From assembly GCA_015060105.1 (NCBI GenBank), contig SUZD01000007.1:41384-105383 (forward strand): a stretch of 64,000 bases of DNA, given 5' to 3'. Of this stretch, positions 26,670 through 34,337 are shown one piece after another (position 1 is the stretch's first letter; every line of letters begins with the position of its first letter). Below the pieces are notes generated by a model, which had not been told where the DNA came from, searched no databases, and worked only from the letters and a program-made list of their open reading frames with translations. The stretch comes from Rikenellaceae bacterium. GTDB lineage: Bacteria > Bacteroidota > Bacteroidia > Bacteroidales > Rikenellaceae. Made by a program: the position numbers and the translations under genes.

Positions 26670-27407
26670 ATGAGATTATACACCCGAGATCTGGTCAAGA
26701 AATACAAGTCGCGTACCGTTGTGAACAAAGTCTCCATCGAGGTTAAACAGGGCGAAATCGTAGGTCTGCTTGGTCCAAACGGAGCCGGCAAGACAACCTC
26801 GTTCTATATGATTGTGGGACTTATCAATCCCAATGAGGGTAAAATATACCTCGAAAGCGACGATGGCGTAATTACGGATTTGAGCACACAACCCGTATAT
26901 CGCCGTGCACAAATGGGTGTAGGTTATCTCGCACAAGAAGCTTCGGTATTCCGCCGTTTGAGCGTAGAGGATAATATTAAAGCGGTATTGGAGATGACCA
27001 ATTTCTCGAAGGAGTACCAAAAGCAACGACTCGAAGAGTTGATTTCGGAGTTCGGTTTGGAAAAGGTTCGCAAAAGTTTGGGTAACCAACTTTCGGGAGG
27101 TGAGCGTCGTCGTACCGAGATTGCTCGCGCCGTTGCCATCAACCCCAAGTTTATCCTGCTTGATGAGCCTTTTGCTGGTGTAGACCCGATTGCTGTCGAG
27201 GACATTCAAAGCATCGTACGCAAATTGAAGAGTATCAATATCGGTGTTATCATCACCGACCACAACGTCGATGAGACTCTGTCGATTACCGACCGCTCAT
27301 ACCTCCTTTTCGAGGGTAAAATCCTCAAAGTCGGAACTGCCGAAGAGCTCGTAAACGATGAACGAGTTCGTGAGGTGTATCTCGGTAAGGATTTCAAATT
27401 GAAATAA
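26670..27407 (+). CDS. lptB: LPS export ABC transporter ATP-binding protein LptB
   Basis: 245 aa. Full ABC ATPase: Walker A GPNGAGKTTSFYM, Q-loop region GVGYLAQEASVFRRLSVEDN (characteristic of LptB), signature LSGGERRRTEIARA, Walker B FILLDEPFAGVDP, and ITDHNVDETL. LptB powers lipopolysaccharide extraction from the inner membrane with LptF/LptG, toward LptE/LptD at the outer membrane; an lptE homologue is present at 35561. It starts 14 bases before aroA's ATG region ends its transcript, so aroA and aroC may be cotranscribed with it. Confidence 0.95.
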   Translation: MRLYTRDLVKKYKSRTVVNKVSIEVKQGEIVGLLGPNGAGKTTSFYMIVGLINPNEGKIYLESDDGVITDLSTQPVYRRAQMGVGYLAQEASVFRRLSVEDNIKAVLEMTNFSKEYQKQRLEELISEFGLEKVRKSLGNQLSGGERRRTEIARAVAINPKFILLDEPFAGVDPIAVEDIQSIVRKLKSINIGVIITDHNVDETLSITDRSYLLFEGKILKVGTAEELVNDERVREVYLGKDFKLK

Positions 27408-27421
27408 ACCTATTAGCCCAA

Positions 27422-28672
27422 ATGGACAAAAGTGTCAGTAGTGGGCGGGTGATAGGAAGTGTCACACCGCCAAGTTCAAAAAGTTACGCCCAGCGCGCCA
27501 TTGCCGCAGCACTGCTCGCAGACGGAATAACCACACTGCGTGGCGTGGAGATGTGCGACGATACCGAAGCAGCACTCGATGTAATACAGACCCTCGGTGC
27601 ATCGGTTGAGGTAATTGACGAACATACCTATAAGATAAAAGGTGGATTATCCCCCATATCCAATCTGCTCAACATTGGTGAATCGGGACTTTCGACACGA
27701 CTATTCACTCCGATTGCTGCTCTTTGCGACGAGCCTATAACCATTACAGGACACGGTTCTATCATGCGACGCCCTGTCGATATGATGATAGCTCCGCTCG
27801 AAAAACTCGGCATCGAGGTACATTGCAAAGAGGGACTATTACCCATTACCGTTAAAGGCCCGCTACATGGAGGAGAGGTCGAGGTAGATGGCTCCATCAG
27901 TTCGCAATTTATCACAGGCCTACTCACAGCGCTTCCTTGCGCACAAGAGGATACCATAATAAAAGTCAATACGCTTAATAGCAAGCCATATATCGATATG
28001 ACAATCTCCACAGCCGAGAGTTTCGGTGTCGATATCGTACATCGCAACTACGAGGAGTTTTTCATAAGTGGAGGACAAAAATACAAAGCGCAGGACTATC
28101 GCATCGAAGGCGATTGGAGTGGCGCTTCATGCCTGCTCGTGGCTGGGGCTATCGCAGGCGAGGTCACTCTCAACAACCTAAACCCGCTTTCGTTGCAAGC
28201 CGACAAGGAGATTTTGAATGCGTTAATGGACGCCGGAGCCGAAATCACAACAACCGGCAATTCGGTAAGTGTTGCCCATAAGCCTTTGAAAGCGTTTACA
28301 TTTAACGCAACCGATTGCCCCGACCTTTTCCCTGCGTTGGCAACATTGGCAGCTTGTTGCGATGGTGTATCGACAATCATTGGCACCGACAGATTGCTGG
28401 CAAAAGAGAGCAATCGAGCCGAGACCATTGCTTCGGAGTTCAGCAAACTTGGCATAAATATCGATATATCGGAGGATAATATTATGAAAATCGAAGGCGG
28501 CACGCCTACGGGTGGAATGGTCGATAGTCATGGCGACCATAGAATTGCAATGACTTTGGCTGTGCTCGCCCTTCGTGCTACCGACGAGGTAATTATCACG
28601 GGCGCAGAGTGCGTCAGCAAGTCATACAAGGACTTTTGGGAAGATTACGAAAAAATTGTAAGTTATGAATAG
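27422..28672 (+). CDS. aroA: 3-Phosphoshikimate 1-carboxyvinyltransferase (EPSP synthase)
   Basis: 416 aa, close to the usual 425-430. It joins phosphoenolpyruvate to shikimate-3-phosphate in the chorismate pathway. Seen: PPSSKSYAQRAIAAALLADG (substrate and PEP-binding start), GESGLSTRLFTPIAAL in place of the GNAGTAMR motif, MRRPVDMMIAPLEKLG, SSQFITGLL, the catalytic Asp region DCPDLFPALATLAA, ESNRAETIASEFSKLG and HGDHRIAMTLAV. The altered G-E-S-G segment (usually G-N-A/S-G) is an Asn to Glu change in the PEP loop. It begins 14 bases after lptB and its end overlaps aroC by 8 bases. Confidence 0.95.
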   Translation: MDKSVSSGRVIGSVTPPSSKSYAQRAIAAALLADGITTLRGVEMCDDTEAALDVIQTLGASVEVIDEHTYKIKGGLSPISNLLNIGESGLSTRLFTPIAALCDEPITITGHGSIMRRPVDMMIAPLEKLGIEVHCKEGLLPITVKGPLHGGEVEVDGSISSQFITGLLTALPCAQEDTIIKVNTLNSKPYIDMTISTAESFGVDIVHRNYEEFFISGGQKYKAQDYRIEGDWSGASCLLVAGAIAGEVTLNNLNPLSLQADKEILNALMDAGAEITTTGNSVSVAHKPLKAFTFNATDCPDLFPALATLAACCDGVSTIIGTDRLLAKESNRAETIASEFSKLGINIDISEDNIMKIEGGTPTGGMVDSHGDHRIAMTLAVLALRATDEVIITGAECVSKSYKDFWEDYEKIVSYE

Positions 28673-29648
28673 TTTTGGACGCATTTTCAGAGTGTCAATC
28701 TGGGGCGAGTCGCACGGCAATAGCGTAGGAATTGTTGTTGATGGTGTTCCTGCAGGTATTGAACTTTCGGAACAAGAAATGATGGCTGATTTGGCTCGCC
28801 GAAAGAGTGGGGCAGTAGGTACAACGCCACGCGTAGAGGCCGATCAACCCAACATTATTTCGGGTCTGTTCAAAGGACATACAACTGGTGCTCCCTTGAC
28901 TATTTTATTCTCGAACACCAACACCCGTTCGGGAGATTATGCCAAACTAAAAGCGCAACCACGCCCATCTCACGCTGATTTTACCAGCATGACAAAGTTT
29001 AATGGCTGGAACGACCCTCGCGGTGGTGGACACTTTTCGGGCCGCCTTACCCTTGGACTTGTCGCAGCCGGCGTCATTGCAAAAAAGATACTTAATAAAG
29101 CGACATTCCAAACCAACATCGTAGAACTTGGAGGTAGTCATAATGCCGAAGAGTTCGAGGAGATTGTGCTGTCGGCCGTAGCCGCAGGTGATTCGGTTGG
29201 CGGAGTAATTGAGTGCCGTGTAGATGGTTTACCCGTTGGTATGGGAGAGCCTTTCTTCGATTCGGTCGAGAGCGTTGTGGCTCACGCCCTATTTGCTGTT
29301 CCTGCTGTCAAAGGAGTTGAGTTTGGTGCTGGTTTCGAGTGCGCCCGTATGCGAGGTTCCGAACACAACGACCCCATCATCAATAAAGAGGGAGTAACTT
29401 TGACAAATAATGCCGGCGGTATCGTTGGCGGCATTACCAATGGTAATCAGCTTGTTGTTAGAGCCGCTATCAAACCGACTGCAAGTATTGCTATGGAGCA
29501 ACAAACCTATAATTTCGCAACCAACAAGGTTGAACCGCTCGAAATTGGAGGCCGTCACGATGCATGTATTGCTATGCGCGCAGGAGTAGTGGTAGAAAGT
29601 GCAGTTGCTATCGCCCTTGCAGACCTCTATCTTTTAGGAAAGAAATAA
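28665..29648 (+). CDS. aroC: Chorismate synthase
   Basis: 327 aa, a little shorter than the common 350-360. It eliminates phosphate from EPSP to form chorismate and needs reduced FMN. Motifs: GRIFRVSIWGESHGNSVGIVVDGVPAG, the central RPSHADFT segment, RGGGHFSGRLTLGLVAAG, GSEHNDPI, NNAGGIVGGITNGNQLVVRAAIKPTAS and the terminal GGRHDACIAMRAGVVVESAVAIALADLYL. The start overlaps the end of aroA by 8 bases, so the two consecutive pathway steps are translationally coupled. A terminator follows. Confidence 0.97.
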   Translation: MNSFGRIFRVSIWGESHGNSVGIVVDGVPAGIELSEQEMMADLARRKSGAVGTTPRVEADQPNIISGLFKGHTTGAPLTILFSNTNTRSGDYAKLKAQPRPSHADFTSMTKFNGWNDPRGGGHFSGRLTLGLVAAGVIAKKILNKATFQTNIVELGGSHNAEEFEEIVLSAVAAGDSVGGVIECRVDGLPVGMGEPFFDSVESVVAHALFAVPAVKGVEFGAGFECARMRGSEHNDPIINKEGVTLTNNAGGIVGGITNGNQLVVRAAIKPTASIAMEQQTYNFATNKVEPLEIGGRHDACIAMRAGVVVESAVAIALADLYLLGKK

Positions 29649-29679
29649 TACGCAAACATAGATAGGATATATACCACAA

Positions 29680-29713
29680 AAAAAAGAACGGCTCATTTCG
29701 AGTCGTTCTTTTT
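29680..29713. terminator. Bidirectional terminator between aroC and tRNA-Val
   Basis: Stem AAAAGAACGGCTC with GAGTCGTTCTTTT (one G-U pair) around a short ATTTC loop, A-run before and T-run after. It ends aroC on the plus strand and lies just past the 3' end of tRNA-Val on the minus strand. Confidence 0.88.
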
Positions 29714-29715
29714 AG

Positions 29716-29790
29716 TGGGAGCAAAGGGAGTCGAACCCCTGACCCTCTGCTTGTAAGGCAGATGCTCTAAACCAACTGAGCTATGCTCCC
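29716..29790 (-). tRNA. tRNA-Val (anticodon UAC)
   Basis: 75 bases on the minus strand. Acceptor GGGAGCA pairs with TGCTCCC, discriminator A. Anticodon stem TCTGC/GCAGA encloses the loop CTTACAA, anticodon TAC. D-arm AGCTCAGTTGGTTAGAGC-like sequence and T-arm GGTTCGACTCC are standard, although the D-loop carries three T (TTGGTTTAGA). CCA is not encoded. Confidence 0.97.
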
Positions 29791-29806
29791 TTGCAGAATT
29801 GCGATG

Positions 29807-29837
29807 CAAAGGTACAACAAAATTCCGTATCTGCAAA
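29807..29837 (-). promoter_or_regulatory. Promoter of tRNA-Val
   Basis: Minus strand TTTG (29834-29837), 19-base spacer, TACCTTTG (29807-29814): full consensus. The mature tRNA starts 16 bases after the -7 element. Confidence 0.85.
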
Positions 29838-29867
29838 TTTTTAAGACATTTTTTCGATTAAATTTAG

Positions 29868-29903
29868 AAAAAGCCCTTTCATGTAGGTTTATGACGGCTT
29901 TTT
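29868..29903. repeat. Terminator-like inverted repeat between two divergent promoters
   Basis: AAAAAGCC (29868-29875) pairs with GGCTTTTT (29896-29903) across a 20-base loop. It lies upstream of both tRNA-Val (minus) and the methyltransferase (plus) and ends 13 bases before the latter's -7 element, so it is not at the end of any gene. It may be an insulator or operator-type element. Confidence 0.45.
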
Positions 29904-29916
29904 CGGGCAAAATAGT

Positions 29917-29924
29917 TACCTTTG
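29917..29924 (+). promoter_or_regulatory. -7 promoter element of the SPOUT methyltransferase gene
   Basis: TACCTTTG, 18 bases before ATG 29943. This overlaps the alternative upstream start at 29922, supporting the later ATG. No exact -33 element. Confidence 0.6.
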
Positions 29925-29942
29925 CGGCAAAGATTTCGCAAA

Positions 29943-30479
29943 ATGAGAAAAATAACCAACCAAGAACTCGGAAGGCTTACCCCCGAAGAGTATAAAGCAA
30001 CGGCCAAGACACCCGTAACGGTAGTTTTGGACAATGTGCGTAGTATGAATAATATAGGTGCATTCTTCCGCACTGCCGACGCTTTTGCCATCGAACACAT
30101 CATTCTGTGTGGCATAACTGCAACTCCCCCAAATCGAGAGATTCACAAAACAGCTCTCGGTGCCGAGGAGACTGTTGATTGGAGTTACGAGAAATCGACA
30201 CTTGATGCAGTCAAACACCTCAAAGAGCAAGGATATGAGGTGTGGGCTGTCGAGCAAGTCGAGAATAGTATTATGTTGCAAGACTTTACGATGCAACCAG
30301 GCAAGAGGTACGCAGTTGTTTTTGGCAACGAGGTTATGGGAGTTGATCAGAAGGTTGTCGATGCTTGCGATGGAGCTATCGAGATACCCCAATGCGGTAC
30401 CAAGCACTCTATCAACGTTTCGGTCAGTGGTGGCGTTGTATTGTGGTCTTTATTTTGCGATTATCGAAAACAGTTGTAA
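29943..30479 (+). CDS. TrmH/SpoU-family RNA 2'-O-methyltransferase
   Basis: 178 aa. SPOUT fold motifs: motif 1 VLDNVRSMNNIGAFFRTADAF, motif 2 VVFGNEVMGVD, motif 3 EIPQCGTKHSINVSVSGGVVLW with the S-adenosylmethionine knot. Family members methylate ribose in tRNA or rRNA; the target is not determined by sequence alone. The protein is short, lacking the N-terminal RNA-binding extension of RlmB. The start at 29943 (MRKITNQELG) is preferred over 29922, which overlaps the promoter. The promoter of panB lies inside its 3' end. Confidence 0.9.
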   Translation: MRKITNQELGRLTPEEYKATAKTPVTVVLDNVRSMNNIGAFFRTADAFAIEHIILCGITATPPNREIHKTALGAEETVDWSYEKSTLDAVKHLKEQGYEVWAVEQVENSIMLQDFTMQPGKRYAVVFGNEVMGVDQKVVDACDGAIEIPQCGTKHSINVSVSGGVVLWSLFCDYRKQL

Positions 30480-30484
30480 CTTTG
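30454..30484 (+). promoter_or_regulatory. Promoter of panB, embedded in the preceding gene's end
   Basis: TTTG (30454-30457), 19-base spacer, TAACTTTG (30477-30484), 17 bases before the panB ATG. The first three bases of the -7 element are the TAA stop codon of the methyltransferase gene. Confidence 0.85.
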
Positions 30485-30501
30485 CTCTAAAATAAACCCA
30501 A

Positions 30502-31317
30502 ATGTCAACAGAAAGTACTTTAAGAGCAGTAACCACTCATCGTCTGCTCGAAATGAAACAACGCGGCGAGAAAATCGCCATGCTTACGGCCTATGACTAC
30601 TCGATGGCCCGTATTCTTGATGCAGCAGGTATTGATGTGATTTTGGTAGGCGACTCGGCCGCCAATGTTATGGCCGGACACGAGACTACCGTTCCTATGA
30701 CCCTCGACAATATGATATATCACGGCCGTTCGGTTGTGCGTGGCGTTAAACGTGCTCTCGTCGTGGTTGATTTGCCGTTTGGCACCTATCAAGGCGACTC
30801 CAAACAGGCTTTGGCTTCGGCTATCCGCATAATGAAAGAGACCGAGGCAGATGCAGTTAAGTTGGAGGGTGGCGTCGAGATTATTGAATCGGTAGAGCGT
30901 ATTCTTTGTGCGGGTATTCCGGTTATGGGTCACCTGGGTTTGACCCCGCAGTCAATTCATAAATTTGGCACTTATACCGTTCGCGCCAAAGAAGAGGCTG
31001 AGGCCCAAAAATTGATTTCGGACGCACGTGCGCTACAAGACGCGGGTTGTTTTGCCATTGTATTGGAGAAGATTCCTGCATCACTCGCAAGTGAGGTTGC
31101 ACAACAACTTACTGTACCTATTATTGGCATTGGCGCAGGTGGCGGTGTTGATGGTCAGGTATTGGTTAGTCACGACATGCTTGGTATCAATCAGGAGTTC
31201 TCGCCACGATTCCTTCGCCGTTATGCATCGGTCGGAGATATTATGAGCGAAGCGTTCAAGCACTACATAGAAGACGTTAAAAGTAAAGATTTCCCTAACG
31301 AACACGAGCAATACTAA
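30502..31317 (+). CDS. panB: 3-Methyl-2-oxobutanoate hydroxymethyltransferase (ketopantoate hydroxymethyltransferase)
   Basis: 271 aa, standard length. It makes ketopantoate from 2-oxoisovalerate and methylenetetrahydrofolate, the first step to pantothenate and CoA. Motifs: [40 protein letters not shown] with the Mg-binding Asp, [45 protein letters not shown] with the catalytic Glu, and [20 protein letters not shown]. Single-gene unit with its own promoter. Its last 4 bases overlap the end of the convergent DUF5689 gene. Confidence 0.97.
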   Translation: MSTESTLRAVTTHRLLEMKQRGEKIAMLTAYDYSMARILDAAGIDVILVGDSAANVMAGHETTVPMTLDNMIYHGRSVVRGVKRALVVVDLPFGTYQGDSKQALASAIRIMKETEADAVKLEGGVEIIESVERILCAGIPVMGHLGLTPQSIHKFGTYTVRAKEEAEAQKLISDARALQDAGCFAIVLEKIPASLASEVAQQLTVPIIGIGAGGGVDGQVLVSHDMLGINQEFSPRFLRRYASVGDIMSEAFKHYIEDVKSKDFPNEHEQY

Positions 31318-32081
31318 AAGCGAGGCTCGGTAAATTTGGCCCTTGTAGCAGATATTGGGCACAATTCCACACCCTTGCGACTACTATAAAGAATACCATC
31401 GATAGTTCCGCTACCCGATGGTATTTTTGTATCGCCATAGGTAGCATACCCCGATGTCCGAACAGGCAATGTATCGCCACGAGTATCAATCAAATGGCGA
31501 TAAGTGCGGAGCGAATCGCGATCAGTCCAATTACTGCCAATCTCCTCTTCAATAAATTGCACGCTATCAAAGATAACCCATAGCTGATTATCCGCTTGTT
31601 TCAATGTACCAATCTCTTTTGGCGCCGGCTCCTTTGTAGAATCGCGCGCTATAATGAGTATCGTTTTATCTACATTACGATAGGGGATATGAGTGAGAAA
31701 ATCCCGTTCATCTGGTTCTGCGCCCAACACCGCATTGTAACCATAGACATCGAGCCACATAAAACTAACCATAACCTCGACGCGGCTTCCGAGCGGATAT
31801 TTCTCATATAGTCGCTCTTGATCCAAACGCAACTCTATGGCAGCTGTCTCATCTTCTATCATCAGACACTTATAGAAATTTCCAAACTCATCAGAGCTTG
31901 TTACTGTTCCCTGAATACGCCAAGGCCAAATGACAGGACGGGGATGACGATAATATTCGGATTCAAGAAAGCTGATGCTAACCGTTTCGTAATCTATTGG
32001 GTCTATTATTTCGACACAACCCACACAAAACAAAAGTGCGAAACGCAGACACCAATATCCTATGTTTCGCACTCTATTCAT
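31314..32081 (-). CDS. DUF5689-type lipoprotein
   Basis: 255 aa. Signal peptide with a probable lipobox ending VGC (Cys22), followed by acidic EIIDPID, so probably exported to the outer membrane. The core ([32 protein letters not shown], then [11 protein letters not shown] and [12 protein letters not shown]) has the OB-fold-like pattern of DUF5689, a Bacteroidota cell-surface family of unknown function. The lipobox has Cys at -3, which is unusual. It runs convergently into panB with a 4-base overlap and no terminator between. It starts 18 bases after arginine decarboxylase and may share its transcript. Confidence 0.75.
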   Translation of the reverse strand: MNRVRNIGYWCLRFALLFCVGCVEIIDPIDYETVSISFLESEYYRHPRPVIWPWRIQGTVTSSDEFGNFYKCLMIEDETAAIELRLDQERLYEKYPLGSRVEVMVSFMWLDVYGYNAVLGAEPDERDFLTHIPYRNVDKTILIIARDSTKEPAPKEIGTLKQADNQLWVIFDSVQFIEEEIGSNWTDRDSLRTYRHLIDTRGDTLPVRTSGYATYGDTKIPSGSGTIDGILYSSRKGVELCPISATRAKFTEPRF

Positions 32082-32099
32082 TGTAACTATCTTAACTGA

Positions 32100-33494
32100 T
32101 TAGTAACCCAACACACGCATCATCGAGCGATAGCTCTGTTCCTTGGCAAATAGGCGTGTATAATACTCGGTATCGCCTTTCTCGCGGTCGATGATAATGT
32201 GTTTGGGGGCAGGGGTGAGGCAGTGTTGAATACCGCCAAAACCTGCAATAGCCTCTTGATATGCACCCGTATGGAAGAAACCAATATATTGAGGCACATT
32301 CGGGTCTAACTTCGGAAGGAAGATGGCATTCATATGCGACTCACCACTATAATAATCCTCGCTATCGCAAGTCAATCCACCCAAGAATACACGTTGATAC
32401 TCCTTATCCCAGTTATTAACAGCAAGCATCATAAAGCGCTGGTTGATTCCCCAAGTGTCGGGCAAAGTGGTAATAAACGAGCTATCAATCATATACCACA
32501 ACTCACGGTCGTTTTGTTGCTTTTGATTGACAATCGAATACAATGCAGCGCCACTCTCACCAACTGTAAACGAGCCAAACTCGGTAAAGATATTAGGCTC
32601 AGGCACATCATTCATATTACAGTTGTGCTTGATTTGAGCCACAATCTCCTCAATCATATACTCGTAGTCGTATTGGAAATCGAGCGAAGTACGAATAGGC
32701 AGACCTCCACCAATGTTGAGCGAGTCCAAATCAGGACATATTTTCTTCAACTCAATATAGACGCTGATACACTTATTCAACTCATTCCAATAGTATGCCG
32801 TATCCTTGATACCGGTATTGATAAAGAAGTGCAACATTTTGAGTTTGAACTTCTTATTGTTCTTGATTTTGGCTTTGTAGAAATCGAGAATATCGGCATA
32901 ACGGATACCCAAACGCGAAGTATAGAAGTCGAATTTAGGCTCCTCCTCCGAGGCAATACGGATACCGAGCAAACATTTACGATCAATCGCATCGGACAGC
33001 AAATCAATCTCCTGCTTGTTATCAATAACGGGAATGGTATTCGAGAATCCCGAATTTACGAGTTGAGCAATATTCTCGATGTATTGCGGGCGTTTGTAGC
33101 CGTTGCAAATGATATATCTATCCTTGTCAATGATTCGTGAGTCGTGCAACGCATTGATAATGTGAATATCATACGCCGAAGAGGTTTCCAAATGAATATC
33201 GTTTTTCATAGCCTCTTCCAATACGAATGAAAAGTGCGAACTCTTCGTACAGTAGCAATAATGATAATCTCCCTCGTAATCGACCTTCGCCATAGCGACA
33301 TTGAACATACGCTTTGCGCGATTGATTTGCGACGAGATCTTGGGCAGATAGGTAATTTTGAGTGGCGTACCATACTGCTTGATTACATCCATCAAAGGCA
33401 CGTCATAGAAACTCAATTCATTGTCATTAACACTAAACCCTTCTTGTGGAAACTCGAAGGTTTGTTCAATAAGATCTACGTACTTATTTTTCAT
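32100..33494 (-). CDS. speA: Arginine decarboxylase, short Bacteroidota form (fold-III PLP)
   Basis: 464 aa. Alanine-racemase-fold PLP decarboxylase (Orn/DAP/Arg group IV). PLP lysine in YCTKSSHFSFVLEEA, substrate/PLP phosphate region SLNIGGGLP, ETSSAYDI, SRLGIRYADI, FTEFGSFTVGESGAALY and the C-terminal FHTGAYQEAIAGFGGIQHC. The length is much shorter than E. coli SpeA (about 630-660 aa) and matches the form found in Bacteroidota, where agmatine feeds spermidine synthesis. Diaminopimelate or carboxynorspermidine decarboxylase are alternatives but the N- and C-terminal motifs fit this group best. Confidence 0.8.
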   Translation of the reverse strand: MKNKYVDLIEQTFEFPQEGFSVNDNELSFYDVPLMDVIKQYGTPLKITYLPKISSQINRAKRMFNVAMAKVDYEGDYHYCYCTKSSHFSFVLEEAMKNDIHLETSSAYDIHIINALHDSRIIDKDRYIICNGYKRPQYIENIAQLVNSGFSNTIPVIDNKQEIDLLSDAIDRKCLLGIRIASEEEPKFDFYTSRLGIRYADILDFYKAKIKNNKKFKLKMLHFFINTGIKDTAYYWNELNKCISVYIELKKICPDLDSLNIGGGLPIRTSLDFQYDYEYMIEEIVAQIKHNCNMNDVPEPNIFTEFGSFTVGESGAALYSIVNQKQQNDRELWYMIDSSFITTLPDTWGINQRFMMLAVNNWDKEYQRVFLGGLTCDSEDYYSGESHMNAIFLPKLDPNVPQYIGFFHTGAYQEAIAGFGGIQHCLTPAPKHIIIDREKGDTEYYTRLFAKEQSYRSMMRVLGY

Positions 33495-33665
33495 CGGATA
33501 GTAATTTATTTAACAATCTAACTCTGCCGGATTGACAAAAATCATACAATGTAGCTCGGCCAGATTTAACTTCATTCCACGATGCAAATATGATAATTCT
33601 TTTTTGAAATATCAATTATTTGCGCAAATTCATACCATATATTTTATAAATTCCCATAAAAATAG

Positions 33666-33673
33666 TAACTTTG
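33666..33673 (+). promoter_or_regulatory. -7 promoter element of the HU-like/sigma-54 operon
   Basis: TAACTTTG, 17 bases before ATG 33691. A TTTT in place of TTTG lies at a 20-base spacing (33642-33645). A purine-rich AAGAAGAG ribosome-binding stretch precedes the ATG. Confidence 0.65.
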
Positions 33674-33690
33674 AGGCCGAAAGAAGAGAT

Positions 33691-34335
33691 ATGATTAGTC
33701 GCATTGTAAATAAATTACTCAAAACCGAGAAGCGCATCACTATTCCCGCTCTGGGCTCATTTATGAAGCGCAATGACGGTGTCATCGTCTTTACGGATAT
33801 GCTAAAAGACGACGACGGTGTTTTGGCTCGTCACGTGGCGGCCCAAATGTTCGTTTCCACAAAGGAGGCACAGGAAGACATCTCCAAGTTTACAGAGCAA
33901 GTTAATCGCAACCTTCGCGAAAGGGGCGTTGCAGAGTTGTCGGATTTAGGACTTCTTACCCGAAACGCACAAGGTAAAATCGTCTTTATCTCGAAAGACG
34001 CAGCGGACGCTTCGACCCCACAGAGTTCGATTGAGCCCGCGCCAAATCAAATGCCCAAGACGGTTATTCAAACCGAAACGACTCCCAACGCCGAAACTAA
34101 TTCGCCCTCAAAGCCACCTCGTGACACAACTACACCAACACCACAAAAGGCGACGACGAAAGACAACTCGGCATCAAGCAAGCCCATCACAAGGATACCC
34201 AAGAGAGCTTCCGCTCCCGCAAAACCGAAACGTGACTGGGTGCTCATTTCGGCAATTATCGCAGCATGCATCGCTTTGGCGTGCATGGCATTCGGAATAT
34301 TCGAAGGCAATGTTACATCTTTAATTTTGGAATAA
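33691..34335 (+). CDS. HU-like DNA-binding domain protein with C-terminal membrane anchor
   Basis: 214 aa from ATG 33691 (MISRIVNKLLKTEKRITIPALG); the frame extends upstream to 33532 but that would lie before the promoter. Residues 1-100 resemble the HU-CCDC81/IHF-like fold used by Bacteroidota proteins, including IPALGSFMKR and the helix FTEQVNRNLRERGVAELSDLGLL. Residues 110-180 are a low-complexity linker rich in Pro, Thr, Ser, Lys. A single hydrophobic segment (about 183-203, VLISAIIAACIALACMAFGIF) follows near the C terminus. The order suggests a DNA- or peptide-binding domain on the cytoplasmic side of the membrane. Two bases separate its stop from the sigma-54 activator start. Confidence 0.75.
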   Translation: MISRIVNKLLKTEKRITIPALGSFMKRNDGVIVFTDMLKDDDGVLARHVAAQMFVSTKEAQEDISKFTEQVNRNLRERGVAELSDLGLLTRNAQGKIVFISKDAADASTPQSSIEPAPNQMPKTVIQTETTPNAETNSPSKPPRDTTTPTPQKATTKDNSASSKPITRIPKRASAPAKPKRDWVLISAIIAACIALACMAFGIFEGNVTSLILE

Positions 34336-34337
34336 CG

